Below, in pieces: positions 41,090 to 50,150 of a stretch of DNA of 64,000 nucleotides. Position 1 is the stretch's first letter; every line of letters begins with the position of its first letter. Under the pieces are notes generated by a model. That model was not told the DNA's origin. It searched no databases and worked only from the letters and a program-made list of their open reading frames with translations. Origin of the DNA: Ignavibacteria bacterium (GTDB lineage Bacteria; Bacteroidota; Ignavibacteria; SZUA-365); assembly GCA_016720835.1 (NCBI GenBank), contig JADKJW010000004.1:282311-346310 (forward strand). Direction: 5' to 3'. The translations under genes were made by a program, and so were the position numbers.

Positions 41090-41972
41090 GTCAATTCCTT
41101 CCCCGTGATCAGCGTAAATGCCTCAAGATATTTCTCCGTCGTTTTCTCGATCACGTCGGCGGGCAGCGCGGGCGCGGGCGGTTGCTTGTTCCAGCCGATG
41201 GATTCGAGGTAATCGCGGACGTACTGCTTGTCGAAGCTCGGCTGGGCCTTGCCGGGCGCATAGGCGCTCATGGGCCAGAAGCGCGAGGAATCGGGCGTCA
41301 GCGCCTCGTCGATGAGAATGATGTCGCCGCCGTCGATGCCGAACTCGAACTTGGTGTCGGCGATGATGATGCCCGCGCACGCGCCTCGTCGCGCGCATGC
41401 GTGTAGAGCGCGATGCTGAGGTCGGAAATGCGCCGCGCGGTCTCGTGGCCGACGATGTTCGCCGCCTCCTCGAAGGAGATGTTTTCGTCATGGCCTTCCT
41501 CGGCCTTGGTGGACGGCGTGAAGAGCGGTTCCGGGAGCATGGAGCCGTCCACGAGACCATCGGGCAGGGGAATGCCGCACACGGATTTCGCGGTGTTGTA
41601 CTCCTTCAGTCCCGAACCGGTCAGGTATCCGCGAACGACGCACTCCACCTGCAGGGGCCGGGTTTTTTTCACCAGCATGCTGCGGCCGCGGAGATCGTCC
41701 GCGTGCGGCGCGCAGGCTGCGGGGTAGTCCGCCGGGTCCGTGCTGATGCAATGATTGCGCACGACGGAGGCGGTGCGGTCGAACCAGTATTTCGAGATGG
41801 TCGTGAGCACGGCGCCCTTCATCGGGATGGGGTCGGGCAGCACCACATCGAAGGCCGAGAGCCTGTCTGTCGCGACGATGAGCAGCTCCTCGCCGAGATC
41901 GTACACGTCGCGCACCTTCCCGCGCCGGAACAGCGAGAGGCCCGAATAGTCTGTTGTTGAAATCGCCCGCAT
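41083..41972 (-). CDS. purC: Phosphoribosylaminoimidazole-succinocarboxamide synthase (one frameshift)
   Basis: About 296 residues from the ATG at 41970-41972. It joins CAIR and aspartate in purine synthesis. It has LFRRGKVRDVYDLGEELLIV, ATDRLSAFDVVL, VECVVRGYLTGSGLKEY and, after correcting a lost G near 41371-41374, GIIIADTKFEFG and LIDEALTPDSSRFWP. The last 62 residues read from 41271 down to 41083. PurC is normally needed for growth without purines and both parts are well conserved, so the frameshift is very likely a sequencing error in a GGGG run. It precedes a DUF3788-like gene with a short overlap. Confidence 0.9.
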
Positions 41973-42095
41973 GCCGTGACCCCCGTGTGAGTTGCGTGTT
42001 GATAGGTGCGATAATTTACGAAACATGCGGGGAGCGGAAAAGACGGTTGCGAGTCCCGCCGGGATGGGCTAGTTTCGGGGATACAAGGAGCGCAG

Positions 42096-43163
42096 ATGTC
42101 GAAACGGATCAAGAAGCGATCGGCGAAGGCCGGCATGCCCCCCGGATCGCTGGTGTACGTGGGCGAGCGAAGCGGCGGGACCGTGGAGCTGGAGTGCATC
42201 GAATACGATGCGGAGAATGTGGTCGAACACATGGTGACGGTGGACGACGTCGTCGCGGCGCGCGGCAAGGGGCCGGGCAAGGCCTGGATCAACATCGACG
42301 GCGTGCACGACGCCGTGGTGCTGGAGAAGGTCGGCGCCGCATACGGCCTGCACGCCCTCACCATGGAAGACATCCTCAATACGGATCAGCGCCCGAAAAT
42401 GGAGGACTTCGACGAGCATCTGTTCATCGTGCTCAAGATGCTCCGCTACGACGCAAAGCAGTCGGAATTGATCATCGAGCAGGTCAGTCTGATTCTCGGA
42501 GACACCTGGGTCCTGTCCTTCCAGGAAGGGATACAGGGCGACGTGTTCGATGTGGCGCGCGAGCGCCTGCGCAACACGAAGACGAAGATCCGCGCGCTCG
42601 GCGTCGACTATCTCTTCTACGTGCTGCTTGACGCGGTGGTGGACAACTACTTCGCCATCCTCGAGACGCTCGGCGAGGAGATCGAGGAACTGGAAACGCG
42701 CCTGCTCGACAATCCGACGCAGGATACGATGCAGACCATACACCGGATGAAGCGCGAACTGATCTACCTGCGCAAATCCGTCTGGCCGCTCCGCGAGGTG
42801 ATCGGCGCGCTGCTGCGGGGTGAATCGGACCTGATCACCCCCGCGACACAGCCGTATTTACGCGACGTGTACGACCACACCATTCAGGTGATCGACACGG
42901 TGGAGACCTACCGCGACATGCTCTCCGGCTTGATCGACATCTACATGTCGAGCATGAGCAACCGCATGAACGAGGTCATGAAGGTCCTGACCATCATCGC
43001 GACGGTCTTCATCCCGCTGACGTTCATCGCGGGCGTGTACGGCATGAATTTCAAATTCATGCCGGAACTCGAATGGCCGTACGGCTACGCGTTCGCGTGG
43101 GGGGTGATGATTTCCGTCGCCGCCGGTTTCGTGGTGTACTTCTGGAAGAAGAAGTGGATATGA
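42096..43163 (+). CDS. corA: CorA-family magnesium/cobalt transporter
   Basis: 355 residues. A long cytoplasmic alpha/beta and helical domain is followed by two C-terminal membrane helices (VLTIIATVFIPLTFIAGVYG and FAWGVMISVAAGFVVYF) joined by the signature YGMNF, which forms the ion entrance of the pentameric channel. The protein ends with the basic KKKW, as CorA proteins do. It moves Mg2+ (also Co2+/Ni2+) into the cell. It could add to cobalt supply for the B12-dependent reductase, but that is inference. Confidence 0.95.
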   Translation: MSKRIKKRSAKAGMPPGSLVYVGERSGGTVELECIEYDAENVVEHMVTVDDVVAARGKGPGKAWINIDGVHDAVVLEKVGAAYGLHALTMEDILNTDQRPKMEDFDEHLFIVLKMLRYDAKQSELIIEQVSLILGDTWVLSFQEGIQGDVFDVARERLRNTKTKIRALGVDYLFYVLLDAVVDNYFAILETLGEEIEELETRLLDNPTQDTMQTIHRMKRELIYLRKSVWPLREVIGALLRGESDLITPATQPYLRDVYDHTIQVIDTVETYRDMLSGLIDIYMSSMSNRMNEVMKVLTIIATVFIPLTFIAGVYGMNFKFMPELEWPYGYAFAWGVMISVAAGFVVYFWKKKWI

Positions 43164-43166
43164 CGG

Positions 43167-43218
43167 GGCAGGAATCCAGAATCTCGAAAAATTCGGATTT
43201 CCAATTTCGGATTGGGAC
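43167..43218. repeat. AATCCAGA / ATTTCGGATT short-word repeat
   Basis: AGGAATCCAGAATCTCGAAA followed by ATTTCCAATTTCGGATTGGG lies between corA and mpl. The same ATTTCGGATT words recur inside mpl (43453-43485) and inside menE (63345-63412, reverse). Confidence 0.75.
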
Positions 43219-43262
43219 CGGGTGCTGTGCGCACGGCCGGGCGGAACTCGGAGACGGTCCGG

Positions 43263-44810
43263 ATGAGTGAAGGACGGCGGGCGTACTTCATCGGCATCGG
43301 CGGGACGGCCATGGCGGCAGTCGCAGCGGCGCTCGCGCGCATGGGCTGGGAGGTGAGCGGCTCCGACGACGGCGTGTACCCGCCCATGAGCGACTTCCTC
43401 GCGTCGCGCGGAATCCGGTACCACGAATCGTTTGCAGAGGCCAACCTGGAAAATTTCGGATTTCGGATTTCCGATTTCGGATTGTCCGCTCCGTTGTCGG
43501 CGTCGGATAGCCGCTCCGCGTCTCCGCGTCCCCGCGTCTCCGAGGCCGATTCCGGATCGGCGACTCCGCTCATCGTGATCGGCAACGCCGTGAGCCGCGG
43601 CAATCCGGAGGTGGAGGCGGTGCTTCGCGGGAGGTTCCCGTACACGTCGCTCGCGGCGCTCGCGGGATCCGCGCTCATTGCCGGGAGCCGCTCGCTGGTT
43701 GTCGCGGGCACGCACGGCAAGACGACCACCGCGTCGCTGGCGGCGTGGGTGCTGGAGACTGCCGGGCGGGCGCCGGGCTTCCTCATCGGCGGCATCCCGG
43801 AGAATTTCGGCGAGGGGTGCAGGCCTGCCGCCGCGGGCGGCGTCTTCGTGAGCGAGGGCGACGAGTACGACACCGCATTTTTCGACAAGCGCTCGAAGTT
43901 CGTGCACTACCGCCCGGATATCCTCGTCATCAACAACATCGAATTCGACCATGCCGATATCTTCCTGTCACTCGACGACGTCCGCCGTTCCTTCCGGCAG
44001 GTCGTGAATCTGGTGCCGGGCGACGGGCTCATCCTGTTCAACGGCGACGACGAGGAGGCCCGCGCGGCAGCCGCAGGGGCGCACACGCCCGTCGAGAGTT
44101 TCGGACTCGGCGAGAACAACGACTGGCAGGCCGCGAGCATCGTCTGGGAGAACGGCGAGACGCGTTTCGACGTGCTGCATCGCAGCGGCGGGGGTCTGCA
44201 GTGCTTTCGCTACACAACACCACTCGCGGGTGCATTCAATGTGCGCAACGTGCTGGGCGTGATAGCAGCCTGCACGGCGCTCGGCGTGTCGGCGCACGAC
44301 ATCCAGGCCGGAATCACCACGTTCCGCAGCGTGCGCCGTCGCATGGAGGTGATCGCCGAGCATGGCGGCATCACCGTGATCGACGATTTCGCGCACCATC
44401 CAACCGCCGTGCGAGAAACGCTCGCCGCATTGCGGCAGAAATATCCCGCGCGGCGGATCTGGGCGCTCTTCGAGCCGCGCTCGAACACCACCACGCGGCG
44501 CATTTTTCAGGACGATCTCGCGGACGCCTTCGTCGACGCCGACGTGGCGGTGATCGGCGCCGTCAACAGGCCGGGACGCTACGCCCCGGGAGAGAGCCTC
44601 GACACCGGGCTGCTCGTGCGCGAACTCGCCGATCGCGGCATCCGCGCCTTCGACATTCCGGATGTGGAGGAAATGGTCGCGCTCGTCCTCGCCGAGACGC
44701 GACCGGGCGACGTGGTCGTCCTCATGAGCAACGGGAAATTCGGAGGCGCGCAACGGAGGATTGCAGACGGTGTGATGAAGCTCGCAGGGGGAGTGGGGAG
44801 TAGGGAGTAG
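43263..44810 (+). CDS. mpl: UDP-N-acetylmuramate:L-alanyl-gamma-D-glutamyl-meso-diaminopimelate ligase, with internal repeat insertion
   Basis: 515 residues from the ATG at 43263. Mpl reattaches recycled murein tripeptide to UDP-MurNAc. The N-terminal loop YFIGIGGTAMAA, the ATP loop VVAGTHGKTTTASL and the Mpl signature SEGDEYDTAFFDKRSKFVHY are present, with DDFAHHPTAVRETL near the C-terminal domain. About 38 residues (NFGFRISDFGL through SEADSGSA, coded by 43450-43565) interrupt the linker before LIVIGNAVSRGNPEVEAVL. They are encoded by short-word repeats and keep frame. The stop codon also lies in a GGGAGTAGGGAG repeat. Recycling context: anmK at 33298. Confidence 0.9.
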   Translation: MSEGRRAYFIGIGGTAMAAVAAALARMGWEVSGSDDGVYPPMSDFLASRGIRYHESFAEANLENFGFRISDFGLSAPLSASDSRSASPRPRVSEADSGSATPLIVIGNAVSRGNPEVEAVLRGRFPYTSLAALAGSALIAGSRSLVVAGTHGKTTTASLAAWVLETAGRAPGFLIGGIPENFGEGCRPAAAGGVFVSEGDEYDTAFFDKRSKFVHYRPDILVINNIEFDHADIFLSLDDVRRSFRQVVNLVPGDGLILFNGDDEEARAAAAGAHTPVESFGLGENNDWQAASIVWENGETRFDVLHRSGGGLQCFRYTTPLAGAFNVRNVLGVIAACTALGVSAHDIQAGITTFRSVRRRMEVIAEHGGITVIDDFAHHPTAVRETLAALRQKYPARRIWALFEPRSNTTTRRIFQDDLADAFVDADVAVIGAVNRPGRYAPGESLDTGLLVRELADRGIRAFDIPDVEEMVALVLAETRPGDVVVLMSNGKFGGAQRRIADGVMKLAGGVGSRE

Positions 44811-44897
44811 GGAGCGGGGAGTGCGTCGGGCTTGCTCTCCTGACGCTTTTTTTCGATCTTCAACGATGATTCAAAGTGCTTCAGAAACGACACGCCC

Positions 44898-47798
44898 ATG
44901 CGAGCGACGATGGATCGTGATGTGATTTCGATTCGCGGCGCTCGCGAGCACAATCTCAAGGGCATCGACTTGGATATTCCGCGCGACAAGCTGGTGGTCA
45001 TCACGGGCCTGTCGGGATCGGGGAAGTCCAGCCTCGCCTTCGACACCATCTACGCCGAAGGACAGCGGCGCTATGTGGAGTGCCTCTCTCCGTACGCGCG
45101 GCAGTTTCTGGGTGCGATGGAACGTCCGGACGTCGACAACATCGAGGGGTTGAGTCCGGCCATTTCCATCGAGCAGAAGACCGTGAGCCGCAGTCCGCGC
45201 TCCACGGTCGGCACGGTCACGGAAATCTACGATTACCTGCGCGTCCTGTACGCGCGCGCCGGCGTGCAGCATTGCGCCAACGACGGCACGCCCGTGCAGC
45301 GGCAGAGTCTCGACCAGATGGTGGACCGCGTGATGGCGTTCGAAAAGGGCGCGCGGCTCGTGATCCTGGCGCCCGTGGTGCGCGGCCGCAAGGGGCATTA
45401 CCGCGAGCTGTTCGACCAGATCACGAAGGACGGGTTCACGAAGGTGCGCACCGACGGCGAGATCCGCGAAATCGAGGAAGGGATGAAGCTCGACCGCTAC
45501 AAGATCCACAACGTCGAAATCGTGGTGGATCGTCTCGTGGTCAATCCCGACGCGCGGCACCGCATCACCGATTCTCTCGAGATCGCGATGAAGTTCGGCG
45601 ATGGCGTCGTGATCATCAACGCCGGCGGCGAGGACATCCTCATGAGTCAGCGCAACGCGTGTCCCGTCTGCGGCACGAGCTACGACGAGCCCGCGCCGAA
45701 CTCCTTCTCCTTCAACTCGCCCTACGGCGCCTGCCCCGCCTGCGACGGCCTGGGCGAGCGCCGGGAATTCGATCTCGACCTGATCATTCCCGACACCGGC
45801 AAATCCCTGGACGAGGAGGGCATCGTTCCGCTCGGCAAGCCGCGACGCACCTGGTGGTGGGCGCAGATCAAGGCCGCGGCGACGCGTTTCAACTTCGATT
45901 TCTCGACGCCGCTCAGCGACATCCCCGAGGACGCGATGAACGTGCTCCTCCACGGCAGCGGCAAGGAGAAGTACGACATCCCGTACACGCATCCCAACGG
46001 CCGCGTGTCGGTGCACCGTCACACCATCGCCGGCGTGCTCGCGAGCCTCAAGCACTACTACGACACCACCACGTCCAACGGCATCCGCGAGTGGGCCGAA
46101 TCGTTCATGACCGCCATGCCCTGCTCCGCGTGCGGGGGGGGCCGTCTGCGGCGCGAATCGCTCGCCGTGAAATTCGGCGGCGCGGGCGTCGACGCCGTGA
46201 CGCGCATGTCCGTGCGCGAGGCGCTGCGCTTTTTCTCGACGCTGTCGCTCACCGCGCGCCAGGAGGAGATCGCGCGGCAGATCGTGAAGGAGATTTCGTC
46301 GCGCCTGGAATTCCTCGCCAACGTGGGCCTCGAATACCTGACGCTCGACCGTTCCGCGCGCTCGCTCTCCGGCGGCGAGGCGCAGCGCATCCGCCTTGCC
46401 ACGCAGATCGGCACGCAGCTCACGGGCGTGCTCTACATCCTCGACGAACCGTCGATCGGCCTGCATCAGCGCGACAACGTGCGGCTCATCGATTCGCTGA
46501 AACAGCTGCGCGATCTCGGCAACTCGGTGATCGTGGTGGAGCACGACCGCGAGATGATCGAGAGCGCAGATCACGTGATCGATCTCGGCCCCGGCGCGGG
46601 CGAATACGGCGGGCACGTCGTCGCGCAGGGCTCGGTGGAATCGATCCTGAAAATTCCCGGTCGCGCGAAGCGCGCGAACGGCGCGGCGGCATCGGTCGGC
46701 GGACATCCCGGCGACGGCAAACCCCTGCGTTCGCTGACGGCCGCGTATCTGCGGCAGCAGCGCGAGATCGCCGTGCCGGCCTCGCGCCGCGACGGGCATG
46801 GCGACGCGCTGATCCTGAAGGGATCGCGCGGACACAATCTGAAGGACGTGACGCTGCGCCTTCCGCTCGGGACCTTCACCTGCATCACGGGCGTCAGCGG
46901 GTCGGGCAAGTCGTCGCTGATCAACGAGACCTTGTATCCGCTGCTCGCGCGGCACTTCTACAAGAGCACCGTGAAAGTGCTGACGCACGGCACGCTGGAG
47001 GGCGTCGAAAAGATCGACAAGGTGATCGACATCGACCAGACGCCGATCGGCCGCACGCCGCGCTCGAATCCCGCGACGTACACGGGTCTCTTCACGCTGG
47101 TGCGCGATCTGTTCACCAGTCTGCCGGAAGCGAAGATCCGCGGTTACGCGGCGGGACGTTTCAGTTTCAACGTGGAGGGCGGCCGCTGCGACGTCTGCAC
47201 CGGCGACGGCGTGCGCAAGATCGAGATGAACTTCCTCCCCGACGTGTACGTGCTGTGCGAAGCGTGCAACGGGAGGCGCTACAACCGCGAGACGCTGGAA
47301 GTGCATTTCCGGGGAAAGTCCATTGCCGACGTGCTCAACATGCCGGTCTCCGAGGCGCTGGAATTCTTCACGGACATCCCGCGCATCCGGCGCAAGCTCG
47401 AGACGCTCAACGACGTCGGACTCGGCTACATCCGCCTCGGCCAGCAGGCCACCACGCTCTCCGGCGGCGAGGCGCAGCGCGTGAAGCTCTCCACCGAACT
47501 GTCGAAGATCGGCACCGGATCGACCCTCTACATTCTCGACGAACCCACGACCGGCCTGCATTTCGAGGACGTGCGCATGCTGCTCGACGTGCTCGCGAAG
47601 CTCGTGGAGAAGGGAAACACCGTGGTCGTGATCGAGCACAATCTCGATGTCGTCAAGGCCGCGGACTGGGTCATCGATCTTGGTCCCGAAGGCGGCGACG
47701 AGGGCGGGTATATCGTCGCGGAAGGAACCCCGGAGCAGGTGGCCGCCTCGGGAAAGGGATACACGGCGCAGTTTCTCAAAACGGAATTGGAGCGATAA
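44898..47798 (+). CDS. uvrA: Excinuclease ABC subunit A
   Basis: 966 residues, full length. UvrA finds bulky DNA lesions for nucleotide excision repair and loads UvrB. It has two ABC modules. The first has Walker A GLSGSGKSS near residue 34, signature SLSGGEAQRIRLA and ILDEPSIGLHQRDN. The second has GVSGSGKSSL, TLSGGEAQRVKLS and ILDEPTTGLHFEDV. Zinc modules CPVCG...CPACDG and CDVCTGDG...CEACNG are complete. The ATG at 44898 gives MRATMDRD. A second Met four codons on is also possible. It is followed 5 bases later by an exported PfpI-like gene. Confidence 0.97.
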   Translation: MRATMDRDVISIRGAREHNLKGIDLDIPRDKLVVITGLSGSGKSSLAFDTIYAEGQRRYVECLSPYARQFLGAMERPDVDNIEGLSPAISIEQKTVSRSPRSTVGTVTEIYDYLRVLYARAGVQHCANDGTPVQRQSLDQMVDRVMAFEKGARLVILAPVVRGRKGHYRELFDQITKDGFTKVRTDGEIREIEEGMKLDRYKIHNVEIVVDRLVVNPDARHRITDSLEIAMKFGDGVVIINAGGEDILMSQRNACPVCGTSYDEPAPNSFSFNSPYGACPACDGLGERREFDLDLIIPDTGKSLDEEGIVPLGKPRRTWWWAQIKAAATRFNFDFSTPLSDIPEDAMNVLLHGSGKEKYDIPYTHPNGRVSVHRHTIAGVLASLKHYYDTTTSNGIREWAESFMTAMPCSACGGGRLRRESLAVKFGGAGVDAVTRMSVREALRFFSTLSLTARQEEIARQIVKEISSRLEFLANVGLEYLTLDRSARSLSGGEAQRIRLATQIGTQLTGVLYILDEPSIGLHQRDNVRLIDSLKQLRDLGNSVIVVEHDREMIESADHVIDLGPGAGEYGGHVVAQGSVESILKIPGRAKRANGAAASVGGHPGDGKPLRSLTAAYLRQQREIAVPASRRDGHGDALILKGSRGHNLKDVTLRLPLGTFTCITGVSGSGKSSLINETLYPLLARHFYKSTVKVLTHGTLEGVEKIDKVIDIDQTPIGRTPRSNPATYTGLFTLVRDLFTSLPEAKIRGYAAGRFSFNVEGGRCDVCTGDGVRKIEMNFLPDVYVLCEACNGRRYNRETLEVHFRGKSIADVLNMPVSEALEFFTDIPRIRRKLETLNDVGLGYIRLGQQATTLSGGEAQRVKLSTELSKIGTGSTLYILDEPTTGLHFEDVRMLLDVLAKLVEKGNTVVVIEHNLDVVKAADWVIDLGPEGGDEGGYIVAEGTPEQVAASGKGYTAQFLKTELER

Positions 47799-47803
47799 GC
47801 GCC

Positions 47804-48466
47804 ATGCCATCACCGCGTCACTTTTTCGTCATGCTCGTCCTCGCAGCGTATCCGATGCTCACCACAGCGCAACAACCACCCGCACCGCAGAACGTCGCGA
47901 TTCTCATCTACGACGGCGTCTACCTTCTCGATTTCACCGGCCCGATGGAAATCTTCTCCGATGTACAGACGGGCGATACCGCGCGGGTTTTCAACGTGTA
48001 CACTGTCGGACCGACCGCGAACGCGATTCGCTGTCACACGGGTCTGCGATGCACGCCCGCGTACTCCATTGCGGACAGTCCGCAACCCGATATCCTCGTG
48101 GTGCCGGGCGGTGAGCGGGATCTCGCCACGACGCATCCGGCAGTGGGAGAATGGATTCGCAGCGCCGCCGCGAAAGCGCATATCGTGATGTCGGTATGCA
48201 CCGGCGCGTTCATCCTGGCCGAACTCGGCATGCTCGACGGTCTCGAAGCGACGACGTGGTATGGCGCGGCCGGGAACCTGCGGAAGCGCTACCCCGCGAT
48301 TCGCGTCTGCGAGGGCAGGCGATTCACCGACAACGGAAAAGTGATCACCACCGCCGGGATTTCCGCGGGCATCGACGGTGCGCTGCATGTGGTGGAGCGG
48401 CTCCTCGGGAAGGAGACCGCCGAGCGCACGGCGAAATTCGTGGAGTATGCAGGGCCGACGAAGTGA
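47804..48466 (+). CDS. Exported DJ-1/PfpI family protein
   Basis: 220 residues. The first 22 (HFFVMLVLAAYPMLTTAQ) form a signal peptide, unusual for this mostly cytoplasmic superfamily. The DJ-1/PfpI core follows: VAILIYDGVYLLDFTGPMEI, ILVVPGGERDLA and the nucleophile elbow VMSVCTGAFILAELGML (Cys in SVCTG), then TTAGISAGIDGALHVV. This is close to the amidase-like domains of AraC-type regulators but without the DNA-binding part. It acts in the periplasm if the signal is real. The reaction is unknown. It starts 5 bases after uvrA. Confidence 0.8.
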   Translation: MPSPRHFFVMLVLAAYPMLTTAQQPPAPQNVAILIYDGVYLLDFTGPMEIFSDVQTGDTARVFNVYTVGPTANAIRCHTGLRCTPAYSIADSPQPDILVVPGGERDLATTHPAVGEWIRSAAAKAHIVMSVCTGAFILAELGMLDGLEATTWYGAAGNLRKRYPAIRVCEGRRFTDNGKVITTAGISAGIDGALHVVERLLGKETAERTAKFVEYAGPTK

Positions 48467-48569
48467 CGGGGTGAACGATCCTGATGCCGCGCACGGAAGC
48501 GGAGATCCATAGCCGATCCTTGTTCTTCCGTACTCCAATACTCCATCCCTCCACACCCCGCTTTCCCCC

Positions 48570-49532
48570 ATGCACATCCCAGACGGTTTTCTCGATACGA
48601 AGACGATAGCGGTCACCTCGGTGCTCGCGGCGGCGGGTGTTTCGCGCGCGCTGAGGAATGTGTCGCGTCGCTCGGACCCGCGGCAGATCCCGCTGATGGG
48701 CCTCGCGGCGGCGTTCGTGTTCGTCGCGCAGATGCTCAACTTCCCCGTGCTGGGCGGGACGTCGGGACATCTGCTGGGCGGGGTGCTGATCGCGGTGCTG
48801 CTCGGCCTCGATGCCGCAGTCGTGGTCATGACCATCGTGCTCGTGGTGCAGTGCCTGCTCTTCGCCGATGGAGGCCTGCTCGCGCTCGGCGCGAACATCT
48901 TCAACATGGCCGTCGTCGCGACCGTCGCCGGATACACCGTCTACGCGGGTGTGCGGCGCGTCCTGCCCGCGGCGTACGGGCGCTTCGTCGGAGCCGCCTG
49001 CGGCGCATGGGCGTCGACGGTGCTCGCCTCCGTGTGTTGCACGGGGGAACTGGTCTGGTCCGGCACGGTGGCATGGGAACTCGGGATTCCGGCAATGAGC
49101 GGCATCCACATGGTCATTGGCGCGGGGGAGGCGGTCATCACCGGCCTGGTGCTCGTTGCGCTCACGAAGCTGCGGCCGGAACTGCTCGACGCCGGAAGTC
49201 CCGGCTCCGCGGCCGCCGCGGGCACGGGGTGGAAGGACGTGCTCATCCACGGATCGCTGCTGACCATCGCGCTCGCGCTGTTCGTCGCGCCTTTCGCGTC
49301 GGGATGGCCGGACGGACTGGAAACGGTGGCGGCCGCTCTCGGATTCGACGCGCGCGCGCTGTCCGCGCCCGTCCTTCCCGCTCCCGTCGCCGACTACCGG
49401 GTGCCGGGCATTGGCTCGCTGCCCGTCGCGACCGCGCTTGCGGGCGTCATCGGCGCGGTGCTCGTGTTCGGCGTTTCGCTGGCGGTCTTCCGCGCGATAC
49501 AGCCGAAATCCCTCCCGCGGCGTCAGGAGTAA
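48570..49532 (+). CDS. cbiM: Cobalt ECF transporter S component CbiM with CbiN-like C-terminus
   Basis: 320 residues. It starts MHIPDGFLD with the metal-binding N-terminal Met-His-x-Pro-Asp motif of CbiM. About seven membrane helices follow, with FVFVAQMLNFPVLGGTSGH. The C-terminal part has two more helices with ASGWPDGLETVA, the PDGLE motif of CbiN-like proteins, so M and N functions appear fused. It captures Co2+ (or Ni2+) for the energy-coupling module encoded next. The ATG is preceded by ACTCCA/CTCCCT word repeats without a ribosome site. Cobalt supports the B12-dependent nrdJ. Confidence 0.92.
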   Translation: MHIPDGFLDTKTIAVTSVLAAAGVSRALRNVSRRSDPRQIPLMGLAAAFVFVAQMLNFPVLGGTSGHLLGGVLIAVLLGLDAAVVVMTIVLVVQCLLFADGGLLALGANIFNMAVVATVAGYTVYAGVRRVLPAAYGRFVGAACGAWASTVLASVCCTGELVWSGTVAWELGIPAMSGIHMVIGAGEAVITGLVLVALTKLRPELLDAGSPGSAAAAGTGWKDVLIHGSLLTIALALFVAPFASGWPDGLETVAAALGFDARALSAPVLPAPVADYRVPGIGSLPVATALAGVIGAVLVFGVSLAVFRAIQPKSLPRRQE

Positions 49533-49538
49533 TCCTTC

Positions 49539-50150
49539 ATGCGCGGCGATTTCCTCGACCGGTACAGCAGCCTGCGGAGCCCCGTGCATCGCGCGCCCGC
49601 GATGCTCAAGACGCTCTCCGCGCTCGGAGTGATGCTGCTGATCGTCGCGCTGCCGCCCACCTCGCCGCTGCCCTTCGCGGGCATCGCGCTGCTGCTCCTC
49701 GCGCTGCTGCTCGCGAGCCGCGTGCCGCCGCTCTTCATCGCGAAGCGCATCCTGCTGCTGGAACCCTTCGTCATCGCCGTCGGGGCGCTCGCCCTGCTGC
49801 AATCGGATGGATTGGTCCGATTTGCATGGATCGCGCTGCGCAGCACGCTGAGTCTCGCGACGGTGCTGCTCCTCTCGAACACCACGCCCTTCGCGGACCT
49901 GCTCGCGGTGCTCCGACGGCTTCGCGTGCCGGCGGTGTTCGTGAACACGCTCGCGATGATGTACCGGTACATCTTCATCCTGTCCGACGAGATGCTGCGC
50001 ACCCTGCGCGCGCGCAGGAGCCGCACGTTCGCGCGGCGGAACGCGAGGAGCTGGACGCTGCTCTCGTCCGTGCTCGGGCAGTTGTTCCTGCGCAGCGCCG
50101 GGCGGGCGGAACGCATCTACCAGGCCATGATCGCGCGAGGCTGGCAATGA
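49539..50150 (+). CDS. cbiQ: Cobalt ECF transporter T component
   Basis: 203 residues, 6 bases after cbiM. Several membrane helices are followed by a cytoplasmic stretch with the coupling signatures (LSDEMLRTLRARRSRTF and SAGRAERIYQAMIARGW) that contact the ATPase. It is shorter than typical CbiQ (about 225-250), mainly at the N-terminus. The stop overlaps the cbiO start (ATGA), so the three genes form one operon. Confidence 0.88.
   Translation: MRGDFLDRYSSLRSPVHRAPAMLKTLSALGVMLLIVALPPTSPLPFAGIALLLLALLLASRVPPLFIAKRILLLEPFVIAVGALALLQSDGLVRFAWIALRSTLSLATVLLLSNTTPFADLLAVLRRLRVPAVFVNTLAMMYRYIFILSDEMLRTLRARRSRTFARRNARSWTLLSSVLGQLFLRSAGRAERIYQAMIARGWQ

Noticed and set aside
44871..47813. 980-codon open frame on the minus strand
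   Set aside because: It is antisense to uvrA, low in protein-like features, and matches nothing.
48467..48569. Cobalamin or cobalt riboswitch upstream of cbiM
   Set aside because: The gap is only about 100 bp and is filled by word repeats. There is no conserved core.
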